A DNA stretch of 15,078 nt. It comes from CAZUCU01 sp964618845 (GTDB lineage Bacteria; Patescibacteriota; Minisyncoccia; Phycocordibacterales; JAACPR01). This document shows, piece after piece, positions 1 through 6,249 of the stretch (position 1 is the first letter of the stretch; each line of letters begins with the position of its first letter). The stretch covers positions 1 through 15,078 of the forward strand of contig CAZUCU010000016.1 of NCBI GenBank assembly GCA_964618845.1. The letters are read 5' to 3'. The notes below the pieces were generated by a model. That model searched no databases and was not told where the DNA came from. It saw only the letters and a list, made by a program, of their open reading frames with translations. Made by a program: the position numbers and the translations under genes.

Positions 1-2336
1 ATATTTTGATATCTAACTTGTGCAGGGATTTTGTTGTTTGCCATCGCTGTTGGATTTTCTGGTCCGTAAGCAGGCCATGCCAAGTCGCCCCACCAAGAAG
101 GTTTGGAGGAGAGGTAAAGAGAGGATGGGAGATTTGTCTCTGAAATGTCTGGATCCCAAACTACGATCTCTCCTATAAAATCAAAGTTCCCGTGTTTAAT
201 TAAGGTACTAGATACCGACTCATCTTTAATACTACCACTATCACCACTACTTCTATATCCTAATTTCATAGCCGCAAAAACATTTTTTTCCCAATAACCA
301 GTATAGCTTGTAGGACTAGCCAAAGTAATATAAGTTTTATTTACATTTAAACTATTTTTAATACCATCATATCCAATTATATTCCCTACAATATTATAAT
401 ACCTACTCTTCCAATCGAGAGCGATGCCCCATAAATATTTACTTACATTGAGTTTTTCTGCTGGTCTTCCCAAAATATGGTTTCTAAAAATAGTATTGTA
501 GCCATGAGATCCCCAATAAAAATCTGAAGAATATTTAGTAATAACATTACCTTCAATTAGATTCATTTTAGTATGACCAGAATGGTGTCCTATACTGGAC
601 ATAGATTCATAAGGATCACTACTTACTTGATTAGTAAAATAATTATAAGCAATAACATTACCCGATGAACCAGATCCTATTAATAAGGGGCTTCTTATTT
701 CGCTAGTAATATTATTTTCAACTAAAGAATTAAAAATCGCATCCATTTCTAAACCATAACTTCCTCCAGAACTTGGTTTCCTTGTACCAGGTTTGTGAAA
801 ATAACTATCTCTGATTTCTAATCTATAATTACCCGAAGAATAAACATTGGCGTAATTCGCATTTTTTGCTTCAACATTTTTAATCCAAACATTAGCAGTT
901 TGCATAATTAAAAAATTTCTATAAGTAGCGGTCCTAGGATCAATTTTTAAATTTTCAACCCCTGCGTAACTAATAACATTTTCGATATTGGATTTACCGC
1001 CATAAAAATAAAATTCTGGTTCAAGGCTGGAAGAATAACTCATGTGAAGGGGGGTTTCCAAAGTTAAAGTTTTACCATCAGCACTTACATTAATTACTTT
1101 CACCATTTGTTTAAATAGTCTGTCTCCAGGATTCCCAATTACAAGTCCGTCACCTTCCCCTATTTTTATTTTTTTAACAGTTATATTATATCGTCCCCCA
1201 ACTATTTGAGTTAAGCTTTGATTTTCAGATACTAATTGTGGAATAACAGGGTTATCATCATTGGCAGGAGAAAATATTGCGATAGCTTCTTTATTTGAAT
1301 TCATATTAATAGTACAAGTAGAACTTGTTCCAAAACTAGAGCAGGCTCCAGACCAAAATACAAATTTGCTTCCTTTATCTGGTACTGCTTTTAAAACGAT
1401 ATCTTTCCCCGATTTTATGTTTGTTGAACAATTTTCTCCGCAATCAAGAATTCCCCGTGATATCCATTTATATGTCGAATGATTACCAACCCCAAGAGAA
1501 ACATCCCCCGTTACGGTATCTTTTATGCCATCATTTTTTTGATCGATAAAACCATAATATCCGGCTTTGAGATTGGGCAAAGAGTTTGCAAGAGTAATTT
1601 GCGTAGAGCCCTTACCATAACCAGAAACAACCTCTGAGAAATAAGAATTTTTAGTTTGTTTATATGTGCCCAAAATTTCTATTGCATCATTGGTGTGATC
1701 GACTAAAATAGTCGTTTTATCTGGGCCATCTCCCCTCAAAACAATTCCTTTTTTTATAACTAAATCGCTAGTTGTTCGATAAGTACCAGTCGGTAAATAA
1801 ACAGCACACTCTTCTGGTGCAGAATCAAGTGCCTTCTGGATTGCTGCAGTATCATCAGTAACTCCATCACCTTTTGCATTATATGGTGCTTCTTTCACAT
1901 TAATACAATTTGGATAATTCGGGATACCATCTTTCACACCAACATCACTCCAATCTACTTTTCTATCTTCTGGAATAATATTAAAAGTACCCGCCACATA
2001 TTCCCCTTCTTGGTCTACCTTAGAAATCTCTTTGGTGTTGAGGTTGAGGAAGTCTCTGGTTGTTTCATCTAAGTTGCCGAGTGCTGGTAGGTTGTTATCT
2101 TGTTGGAAGAAGGTTAAAGCTTCTTTGGTTTTGTTTCCGAAGAAGGTTGTTTCTTCTCCTTTATTGGTAACAATGTATCCTCTGGAGTTTAAGAATTGTT
2201 GAAGGGTGGTTACTTCATTATCATACATTCCCTTCTGTAGATCTTTGGTGAATGTTTGAGCGTTTGCGTATGTAAAGAGAAAGAGAACAATAAATATAGA
2301 AGATACCATTGTTCTTAAGATTGTTTTTGTTTTCAT
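1..2336 (-). CDS. Secreted peptidoglycan-binding, pectate-lyase-type beta-helix protein (3' end outside window)
   Basis: The frame is open from ATG at 2336 to the window edge (778 codons) and the C-terminus is not seen. Residues 1-26 form a signal peptide (basic start, hydrophobic IFIVLFLF core, ANA-Q cleavage site). Residues about 28-98 match a PG_binding_1 domain (LQKGMYDNEVTTLQQFLNSR, then FFGNKTKEAL). Residues about 145-170 hold the pectate-lyase-3 entry motif, YNAKGDGVTDDTAAIQKALD. Asn/Gly-rich beta-helix strands such as VIAYNYF, NLIEGNVI and NTIFRNHILGR follow to the window edge. At about 290-356 a Cys-bearing module (FVFWSGACSS, then CTINMNSNKEAIAIF) resembles a divergent InlB B-repeat inserted in the helix. 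Known for these families: cell-wall anchoring and polysaccharide binding or cleavage. Whether this is a lyase or an adhesin cannot be told; no catalytic residues are assigned. It is transcribed away from the HIT gene, with a long structured leader. Confidence 0.85.
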   Translation of the reverse strand, partial: MKTKTILRTMVSSIFIVLFLFTYANAQTFTKDLQKGMYDNEVTTLQQFLNSRGYIVTNKGEETTFFGNKTKEALTFFQQDNNLPALGNLDETTRDFLNLNTKEISKVDQEGEYVAGTFNIIPEDRKVDWSDVGVKDGIPNYPNCINVKEAPYNAKGDGVTDDTAAIQKALDSAPEECAVYLPTGTYRTTSDLVIKKGIVLRGDGPDKTTILVDHTNDAIEILGTYKQTKNSYFSEVVSGYGKGSTQITLANSLPNLKAGYYGFIDQKNDGIKDTVTGDVSLGVGNHSTYKWISRGILDCGENCSTNIKSGKDIVLKAVPDKGSKFVFWSGACSSFGTSSTCTINMNSNKEAIAIFSPANDDNPVIPQLVSENQSLTQIVGGRYNITVKKIKIGEGDGLVIGNPGDRLFKQMVKVINVSADGKTLTLETPLHMSYSSSLEPEFYFYGGKSNIENVISYAGVENLKIDPRTATYRNFLIMQTANVWIKNVEAKNANYANVYSSGNYRLEIRDSYFHKPGTRKPSSGGSYGLEMDAIFNSLVENNITSEIRSPLLIGSGSSGNVIAYNYFTNQVSSDPYESMSSIGHHSGHTKMNLIEGNVITKYSSDFYWGSHGYNTIFRNHILGRPAEKLNVSKYLWGIALDWKSRYYNIVGNIIGYDGIKNSLNVNKTYITLASPTSYTGYWEKNVFAAMKLGYRSSGDSGSIKDESVSSTLIKHGNFDFIGEIVVWDPDISETNLPSSLYLSSKPSWWGDLAWPAYGPENPTAMANNKIPAQVRYQN

Positions 2337-2413
2337 AATAATTTGGTTAATTTGTTAAGCTTGGATTCCCGACTACTCTGAAATGACGAGAGTTCGTTTT
2401 TTAATAAATACAA

Positions 2414-2473
2414 AGAAAAAGAGACAGGTTTCCCTGTCCCCTTTTATCCCATACAACAACACCAGCTGTTGTA
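2414..2473 (-). ncRNA. Possible short structured RNA or transcription attenuator upstream of the beta-helix gene
   Basis: A minus-strand promoter (2479-2507) would start RNA near 2472. The RNA would form a hairpin (8-bp arms 2467-2474 and 2451-2458), then a terminator-like hairpin (2440-2433 with 2428-2421, GAAA loop, one G-U pair) followed by UUUUUC. This gives a roughly 57-60 nt transcript, or a leader that reads on into the gene at 2336 when termination fails. Either reading is an inference from promoter and fold; no known RNA family was recognised. Confidence 0.35.
2421..2440 (-). terminator. Intrinsic-terminator-like hairpin in the leader of the beta-helix gene
   Basis: On the minus strand, arms GGGACAGG and CCTGTCTC close a GAAA loop (one G-U pair) and run straight into TTTTTC. 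It sits about 85 nt before the ATG at 2336, inside the only long leader in the window, so it may attenuate that gene. Confidence 0.5.
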
Positions 2474-2478
2474 TGTAT

Positions 2479-2507
2479 ATTATCGCAATGTATAGATGTA
2501 TTAACAA
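2479..2507 (-). promoter_or_regulatory. Promoter toward the beta-helix gene
   Basis: On the minus strand, TTGTTA (2507-2502), a 17-bp spacer and GATAAT (2484-2479), with TG one base before the -10. Predicted start is near 2472, at the foot of the first leader hairpin. The start-codon distance of about 136 nt contrasts with the near-zero leaders of other genes here. Confidence 0.5.
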
Positions 2508-2526
2508 TAGGTAGAAGGTGTATGGG

Positions 2527-2535
2527 TGTGGATAA
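2527..2535 (+). other. Single perfect DnaA-box match
   Basis: TGTGGATAA is the complement of the consensus TTATCCACA. I see only this one copy, with no DnaA-box cluster and no dnaA, dnaN, rpmH or gidA nearby, so it is not called an origin. It could be a chance match. Confidence 0.25.
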
Positions 2536-2552
2536 CTTTTACTTTTATAAGC

Positions 2553-2644
2553 CCCCCCAAAATAAAATACACTAAATCAAAAAAATCGGGGTGCCCTGCG
2601 ACAGGGATCTATTTTTTTGATTTAGTGTATTTTATTTTGGGGGG
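2553..2644. repeat. Palindromic element A: 34-bp perfect inverted repeat with 24-nt core
   Basis: Arms 2553-2586 and 2611-2644 are perfect reverse complements. They begin with C6 and AAAATAAAAT and end with G6 on the far side. The core 2587-2610 contains a nested hairpin (CCCTG, CGA loop, CAGGG). TAAG occurs just outside both ends (2548-2551 and 2647-2650), compatible with a 4-bp target duplication. Element B at 3971-4136 has the same C5-6/AAAATAAAA terminus. It has no U-run after either arm, so it is not a standard terminator. It resembles a MITE-like or other structured mobile repeat. Confidence 0.7.
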
Positions 2645-2665
2645 CCTAAGTTCTCCCTAACAACA

Positions 2666-2693
2666 TTGAAAAAAAAGATTTAAGCACTATAAT
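2666..2693 (+). promoter_or_regulatory. Promoter of the HIT gene (leaderless)
   Basis: TTGAAA (2666-2671), a 16-bp spacer and TATAAT (2688-2693). Only 9 nt separate the -10 from the ATG at 2703, so transcription should begin at or within about 2 nt of the start codon. Confidence 0.65.
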
Positions 2694-2702
2694 CAGATTA
2701 TT

Positions 2703-3119
2703 ATGGAAAAAACAATTTTCGAAAAAATAGTAGACAAAGAAATTCCTGCTAAAATTGTCTATGAAGATGATTATTCACTGGCATTTTTGGATATAAAACC
2801 CAAAAAACTTGGCCACACACTGGTAATTACCAAAAAACCCTTTAGAACTCTACTAGAAGTTGATGATTTGGATATGGCTGAATATAGTAAAACCATCAAA
2901 AAAGTGGCAGATGCCGTGAAAAAAGGACTTCAAACAGATGGTTTAAACATAATAACAAATATAGAAAAGGCAGGAGGACAAGATATTTTCCATGCACACA
3001 CACATATAATTCCAAGATTTAAAAATGATAATTTAGATTTAAATCCTGGAACCCATGAAGCATATGACTCATCTAATCAAATGGAAGAATATCGCAAAAA
3101 AATTATTGACTCAATATAA
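2703..3119 (+). CDS. HIT-family nucleotide hydrolase
   Basis: The 138-residue protein has the length and layout of a bacterial HIT (histidine triad) protein. These cytoplasmic nucleoside-phosphate hydrolases (HinT/Ap4A type) act through a His-AMP intermediate. The triad motif HAHTHII is at residues 97-103, within QDIFHAHTHIIPRF; His99 or His101 aligns with the catalytic positions. The N-terminal signature IFEKIVDKEIPAKIVYEDD and the LGHTLVITKKP strand (36-46) also fit. The CxxC zinc pair found near the start of some HIT proteins is absent. The C-terminal QMEEYRKKI helix is typical. Start ATG 2703 follows a strong promoter with almost no leader. It is convergent with tpiA, with 2 nt between the stop codons. 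The exact substrate cannot be told from sequence. Confidence 0.93.
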   Translation: MEKTIFEKIVDKEIPAKIVYEDDYSLAFLDIKPKKLGHTLVITKKPFRTLLEVDDLDMAEYSKTIKKVADAVKKGLQTDGLNIITNIEKAGGQDIFHAHTHIIPRFKNDNLDLNPGTHEAYDSSNQMEEYRKKIIDSI

Positions 3120-3121
3120 TT

Positions 3122-3919
3122 TTATTTAATAGATTTTGAAACATTCGTAATTATTTTAGACAATTCATAAGGATTCAAACTTGAACGACCAACAAGCAAT
3201 CCATCACATTCACTTTCAGTAATAAACTCCCCCGCGTTTTCCGAATTAACAGACCCGCCATACAAAATAGAAACTAAGTTTGCTATTTTTCTATTGTAAA
3301 TTTTTATTAATTGTTTTTTTATATAAAGAGAAATAAAATGCATTTCTTTTGCATCCATCGCTTTTTTCCCTTCTCCTATCGCCCATATTGGTTCATAAGC
3401 AATAATTAATTTTGACATTAAGTTAGCTGGAATTTCTTTCAGCGAATTTTTTATCTGTTCGCTTAAATCAAACAAAAATTTTCCTTCGGAATCTCTTTCT
3501 TTTTCACCAACACATAAAATTGTATGAAAATCTGATCTAAGCGATGTCAAAACTTTTTTTGAAACTATTTCATCTGTTTCCCCAAGCGCTCTCCTTTCAC
3601 TGTGACCAACCATAACAAAATGAACTCCTATATCCTTGAGAATAGAGGGAGAAATTTCTCCAGTATAAGCTCCCTCTTTTTCAAAAAAAATATTTTGCGC
3701 ACCAAAAAATATTTTATTACCCAGATAACTTTTTTTAAGTGGCAAAATATAAGGAAAAGGCGGGCAAAAAACAGTAGTAACATTTTTATTTTTTGCTTGT
3801 CCTGAGCTTTGTCGAATCAATTTTTTGAAAGTATCAAAAATTTTTTTCGCCTCCTTCAATGAATTTGGATTCATTTTCCAATTTGCTATTACTAATTTTA
3901 AATTTGTTTTTTTGGTCAT
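3122..3919 (-). CDS. tpiA: Triosephosphate isomerase
   Basis: The 265-residue protein interconverts dihydroxyacetone phosphate and glyceraldehyde-3-phosphate in glycolysis, in the cytoplasm. Visible family motifs: NWKMN with Lys15, GHSERR with His106, AYEPIWAIG with catalytic Glu176, and YGGSV (220-224) with VGRSSL for phosphate binding. Two things are unusual. Loop 6 reads IGEGKKA where IGTGKTA is common. Residues about 36-42 (RQSSGQA), between helix 1 and strand 2, are encoded by a copy of a dispersed repeat (3795-3816) that has gone into the gene in frame at a surface loop. Start ATG 3919 lies 6 nt after an extended -10 (TG-T-TAAAAT). The gene is convergent with the HIT gene and stands alone, not in a glycolytic operon. 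Confidence 0.95.
   Translation of the reverse strand: MTKKTNLKLVIANWKMNPNSLKEAKKIFDTFKKLIRQSSGQAKNKNVTTVFCPPFPYILPLKKSYLGNKIFFGAQNIFFEKEGAYTGEISPSILKDIGVHFVMVGHSERRALGETDEIVSKKVLTSLRSDFHTILCVGEKERDSEGKFLFDLSEQIKNSLKEIPANLMSKLIIAYEPIWAIGEGKKAMDAKEMHFISLYIKKQLIKIYNRKIANLVSILYGGSVNSENAGEFITESECDGLLVGRSSLNPYELSKIITNVSKSIK
3795..3816 (-). repeat. Dispersed repeat copy inside tpiA
   Basis: The minus strand reads TTCGACAAAGCTCAGGACAA plus GC. A near-identical copy (TTCGACAGAACTCAGGACAA) is at 14803-14823 and a shorter relative at 13922-13938. The copy here is in frame and adds a hydrophilic stretch to a TIM surface loop. Confidence 0.7.
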
Positions 3920-3925
3920 AGAGAT

Positions 3926-3934
3926 ATTTTAACA
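3926..3934 (-). promoter_or_regulatory. Extended -10 of tpiA (leaderless)
   Basis: The minus strand reads TG-T-TAAAAT, with 6 nt between the hexamer and ATG 3919. No good -35 is seen at the matching distance; the extended TG may compensate. Confidence 0.45.
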
Positions 3935-3970
3935 TATATCACCCCGCTATTTTCCCTCCCCCCGAGAACC

Positions 3971-4136
3971 AATCCCCCAAAATAAAAATAAATATCTTTC
4001 GAGAACCGTGTTTGAGCGAGAAGACCACTGTGTATTTTAAAAGGCACTGACCCCGTCTGACGGAGTGATACAAATATGGTAGGCGTGTTTAGAGCGAGTT
4101 TTCTCGAAAAAGATTTATTTTTATTTGGGGGGATTA
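3971..4136. repeat. Palindromic element B: long interrupted inverted repeat
   Basis: Left arm 3971-4005 and right arm about 4102-4136 are imperfect reverse complements (AATCCCCC/AAAATAAAAATAAAT/CGAGAA). Inside is a short hairpin around 4051-4061 (CCGT-CTG-ACGG) and a direct repeat CGTGTTT(A/-)GAGCGAG near 4007-4020 and 4084-4098. The outer ends match those of element A (2553-2644). It fills the gap between the pilin operon and tpiA and could fold in RNA read from the pilin operon. The 83-codon frame across it is not considered a gene. Confidence 0.6.
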
Positions 4137-4147
4137 TTCGAGCTAAT

Positions 4148-5635
4148 TTATTTTTTAACTTCATCAAAACTTATTGTTTCATAATGTTCTGTTGTCAGTG
4201 GGAATTGTGGGGGTGGACCAAAAAGTAGATTTCCATCATAAACAATATTTCTAAATTTATATCCCGTATTATCTGTATAAGCAAAACCATATCGGAGTCG
4301 ACTACCAATCATTCCATTTACAGTAATTGTATCTTTATTATGATAAGGAGAACAATAATTTGAGAACCAAGAAGGCGGTCGATAATAATATCGTCCAACT
4401 CTTCCATTTTGTGCTATTAATGCAGAATCAATTCTTAAAATATCTTTGCTGTCCATTCCAACATTAATATTTTTTTGAGCAATAAGAGCAATAACATCCT
4501 TACCATCATAATTCGTATAAAGAATATCATCATTAACAGTTATACTTTTTCTTGTTGCTTGTTGATCTGGAAAGGTGGCTGCAACAATAGTTAACCTATT
4601 TTTGTCTATCTTCCCCCTAACCCAAATATTATCTTCAAAAAACATAATTCCATTTGATGGGTAATCATAAGTACCCATAATCTCTCTCTGACTTATCGTC
4701 CATGAACCCCATCCATCTTGAAGATTTGAATTCGAACAACCATATGGTGGACTTTTTAAAGAATTAACTCTGTACAATTCAAATTTATTATTTTCCTTTA
4801 AAACTATTTCGTAACCAGATTTACCAGATGGACCTTTGTAAAAACCTTCGGATGTTTGAGCCAAAGTTTTCATATTTGAAATATTAGAAATTATTCCATC
4901 AAAATTTACTGCTGGTACAGGAAATTGTCTTCCTGCACCAAAAACATCTTCTCGGACTGGAACAGAATTTGGGGGTGGAGGATCAATAGGAGATATGTGA
5001 GTGTGAACTCCAAATTCTAAAACTCCACTGTGATCTGGATCATCGTATTGATCCAAAGCAGAAGAAACAACATTATTTGCAAAACCATCAAATCTTATTC
5101 CGCCATTTGAATGAATCGCACCAAAAACTTCTGTCCCCTCACCGAAACGCATTTCACTGTGAGAAACAAAGGCATATTTAGCAAAAGAAGGTTTTGCCAT
5201 CTGAACTTTTATGGTCCTTGAAACATCAGGGTTATTTATTACTGTCCCTGTTGATTCTATAGTAACAACAGTATTGCCATTTTGAGGAGGCACTATATTC
5301 AAACTAAATTCACCAATTTTATTTCCTGCATAATCCAAAAAATCGTGGACATAAGGACCATCAGTAGTTTCTCCATCTTTAAAATCATCATCATCATGTG
5401 CCAAATGCCACCTATAATAATCAATACCCGCTTCGGCAATTTGAAATGCCCTTTCATTATCAAAGGCATTTTTAGAAGATTTTAAAATTGCACCAAACCA
5501 CAAAGTCAGTGCGCTAATTATCAAAATAGCAATAGCCCCAAAGACCAAGGATCCGATAATTAAAAATCCCTCTCCTTTTTCAAACTTCTCTCTTCTCTCT
5601 TCTCTCTTCTCGCTTTGCATTTTATCTTTTTTCAT
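4148..5635 (-). CDS. PilX/GspK-like pilus assembly (minor pilin) protein
   Basis: This 495-residue protein has one N-terminal membrane segment (about 24-47, FLIIGSLVFGAIAILIISAL) after a very charged 20-residue tail. The helix NERAFQIAEAGIDYYRWHL (60-78) is typical of PilX/GspK-type minor pilins. The rest is a large outer domain with Gly/Asn-rich beta strands (FGAIHSNGGIRFDG, SALIAQNGRVG) suggesting a beta-helical or bactofilin-like fold. Known role of the family: priming or tip of type IV pilus-like filaments. It is the last of three pilin-type genes, with 1 nt (TAATATG) to the preceding one, pointing to coupled translation without a Shine-Dalgarno. Oddity: the charged tail (SEKREERREKFEK) is encoded by 7-bp tandem repeats at 5586-5611. 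Function beyond pilus association is inferred. Confidence 0.75.
   Translation of the reverse strand: MKKDKMQSEKREERREKFEKGEGFLIIGSLVFGAIAILIISALTLWFGAILKSSKNAFDNERAFQIAEAGIDYYRWHLAHDDDDFKDGETTDGPYVHDFLDYAGNKIGEFSLNIVPPQNGNTVVTIESTGTVINNPDVSRTIKVQMAKPSFAKYAFVSHSEMRFGEGTEVFGAIHSNGGIRFDGFANNVVSSALDQYDDPDHSGVLEFGVHTHISPIDPPPPNSVPVREDVFGAGRQFPVPAVNFDGIISNISNMKTLAQTSEGFYKGPSGKSGYEIVLKENNKFELYRVNSLKSPPYGCSNSNLQDGWGSWTISQREIMGTYDYPSNGIMFFEDNIWVRGKIDKNRLTIVAATFPDQQATRKSITVNDDILYTNYDGKDVIALIAQKNINVGMDSKDILRIDSALIAQNGRVGRYYYRPPSWFSNYCSPYHNKDTITVNGMIGSRLRYGFAYTDNTGYKFRNIVYDGNLLFGPPPQFPLTTEHYETISFDEVKK
5586..5611. repeat. Heptanucleotide tandem repeat (TTCTCTC)3.7 at the start of the PilX-like gene
   Basis: Three perfect TTCTCTC units (5586-5606) plus TTCTC. 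The unit length is not a multiple of three, so gain or loss of one unit would shift the frame just after the start codon. Confidence 0.7.
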
Positions 5636-5636
5636 A

Positions 5637-6248
5637 TTAATTATCTTTTAAATTTCTAAACATCACTTGACTTGCAACAGTAACTGGCAAAGGAAGTGCG
5701 TTGGGATTATCATCCAAAATCAAAGTCGCTTTAACCAAAGTAATATTAGTCAAATTAATTGGATAACCCATAGGAGTACTTGTCGACGAACCATCGTAAC
5801 TTTCATCAAAATATTCAAATACAGAAGTTGCCCCATTTACAACGCCATCAACAACAGTTTTGACAGTAGCATCATCAGAATCATAAATTAAAGGGTTACC
5901 GCTTGGAATTATAGAACTTCTTTTAAACTTATTGTCTTCAACAAAATATTTTATTTTTTCTGCCAATCCATCATCATCGGTGTCGCTATAAAATTCAATG
6001 ATAGTAGACGAAGCAACAGAAATTGGAAAAGCACCAATATTAGAAATAGTAGCACTGCGAATTTCTGAAGCAAAAGGTCTTAAAATTTTTGTAGAATACT
6101 GTTGAGTATTCAAACCAGAACTGATTATCCTATTTAATTTAAATACATCACTTTGAAAAGAAACAAAGACAATAACTATTGCAACAAAAATTGAAACCGC
6201 AACTAATATTTCTACCAAAGTTATTCCTTTTTGTTTGTGTTTATTCAT
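5637..6248 (-). CDS. Prepilin-type minor pseudopilin (GspJ/PilW-like)
   Basis: The 203-residue protein has a class III prepilin signal: a short basic leader MNKHKQKG, cleavage before ITLVE with Glu at +5, then a hydrophobic helix to about residue 31. The body has RPFASEIRSATI and a strand-rich C-terminal domain (IIEFYSDTDDDGLAEKIKYF) as in GspJ/PilW-like minor pilins. It would be processed by prepilin peptidase and join the pilus or pseudopilus tip. The gene begins 1 nt after the stop of the large pilin upstream (TAGTATG) and is followed 1 nt after its own stop by the PilX-like gene, so all three are translated as one unit. The subclass (J or W) is uncertain; the pilin type itself is clear. 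Confidence 0.88.
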   Translation of the reverse strand: MNKHKQKGITLVEILVAVSIFVAIVIVFVSFQSDVFKLNRIISSGLNTQQYSTKILRPFASEIRSATISNIGAFPISVASSTIIEFYSDTDDDGLAEKIKYFVEDNKFKRSSIIPSGNPLIYDSDDATVKTVVDGVVNGATSVFEYFDESYDGSSTSTPMGYPINLTNITLVKATLILDDNPNALPLPVTVASQVMFRNLKDN

Positions 6249-6249
6249 A

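Noticed and set aside
2500..2702. Replication origin suggested by a perfect DnaA box in an AT-rich divergent region
   Set aside because: Only one box, no cluster, no origin-linked genes nearby.
3916..4167. An 83-codon minus-strand frame between the pilin operon and tpiA
   Set aside because: It spans palindromic element B, overlaps both the PilX-like gene end and the tpiA start, and its sequence is the translation of the inverted repeat.
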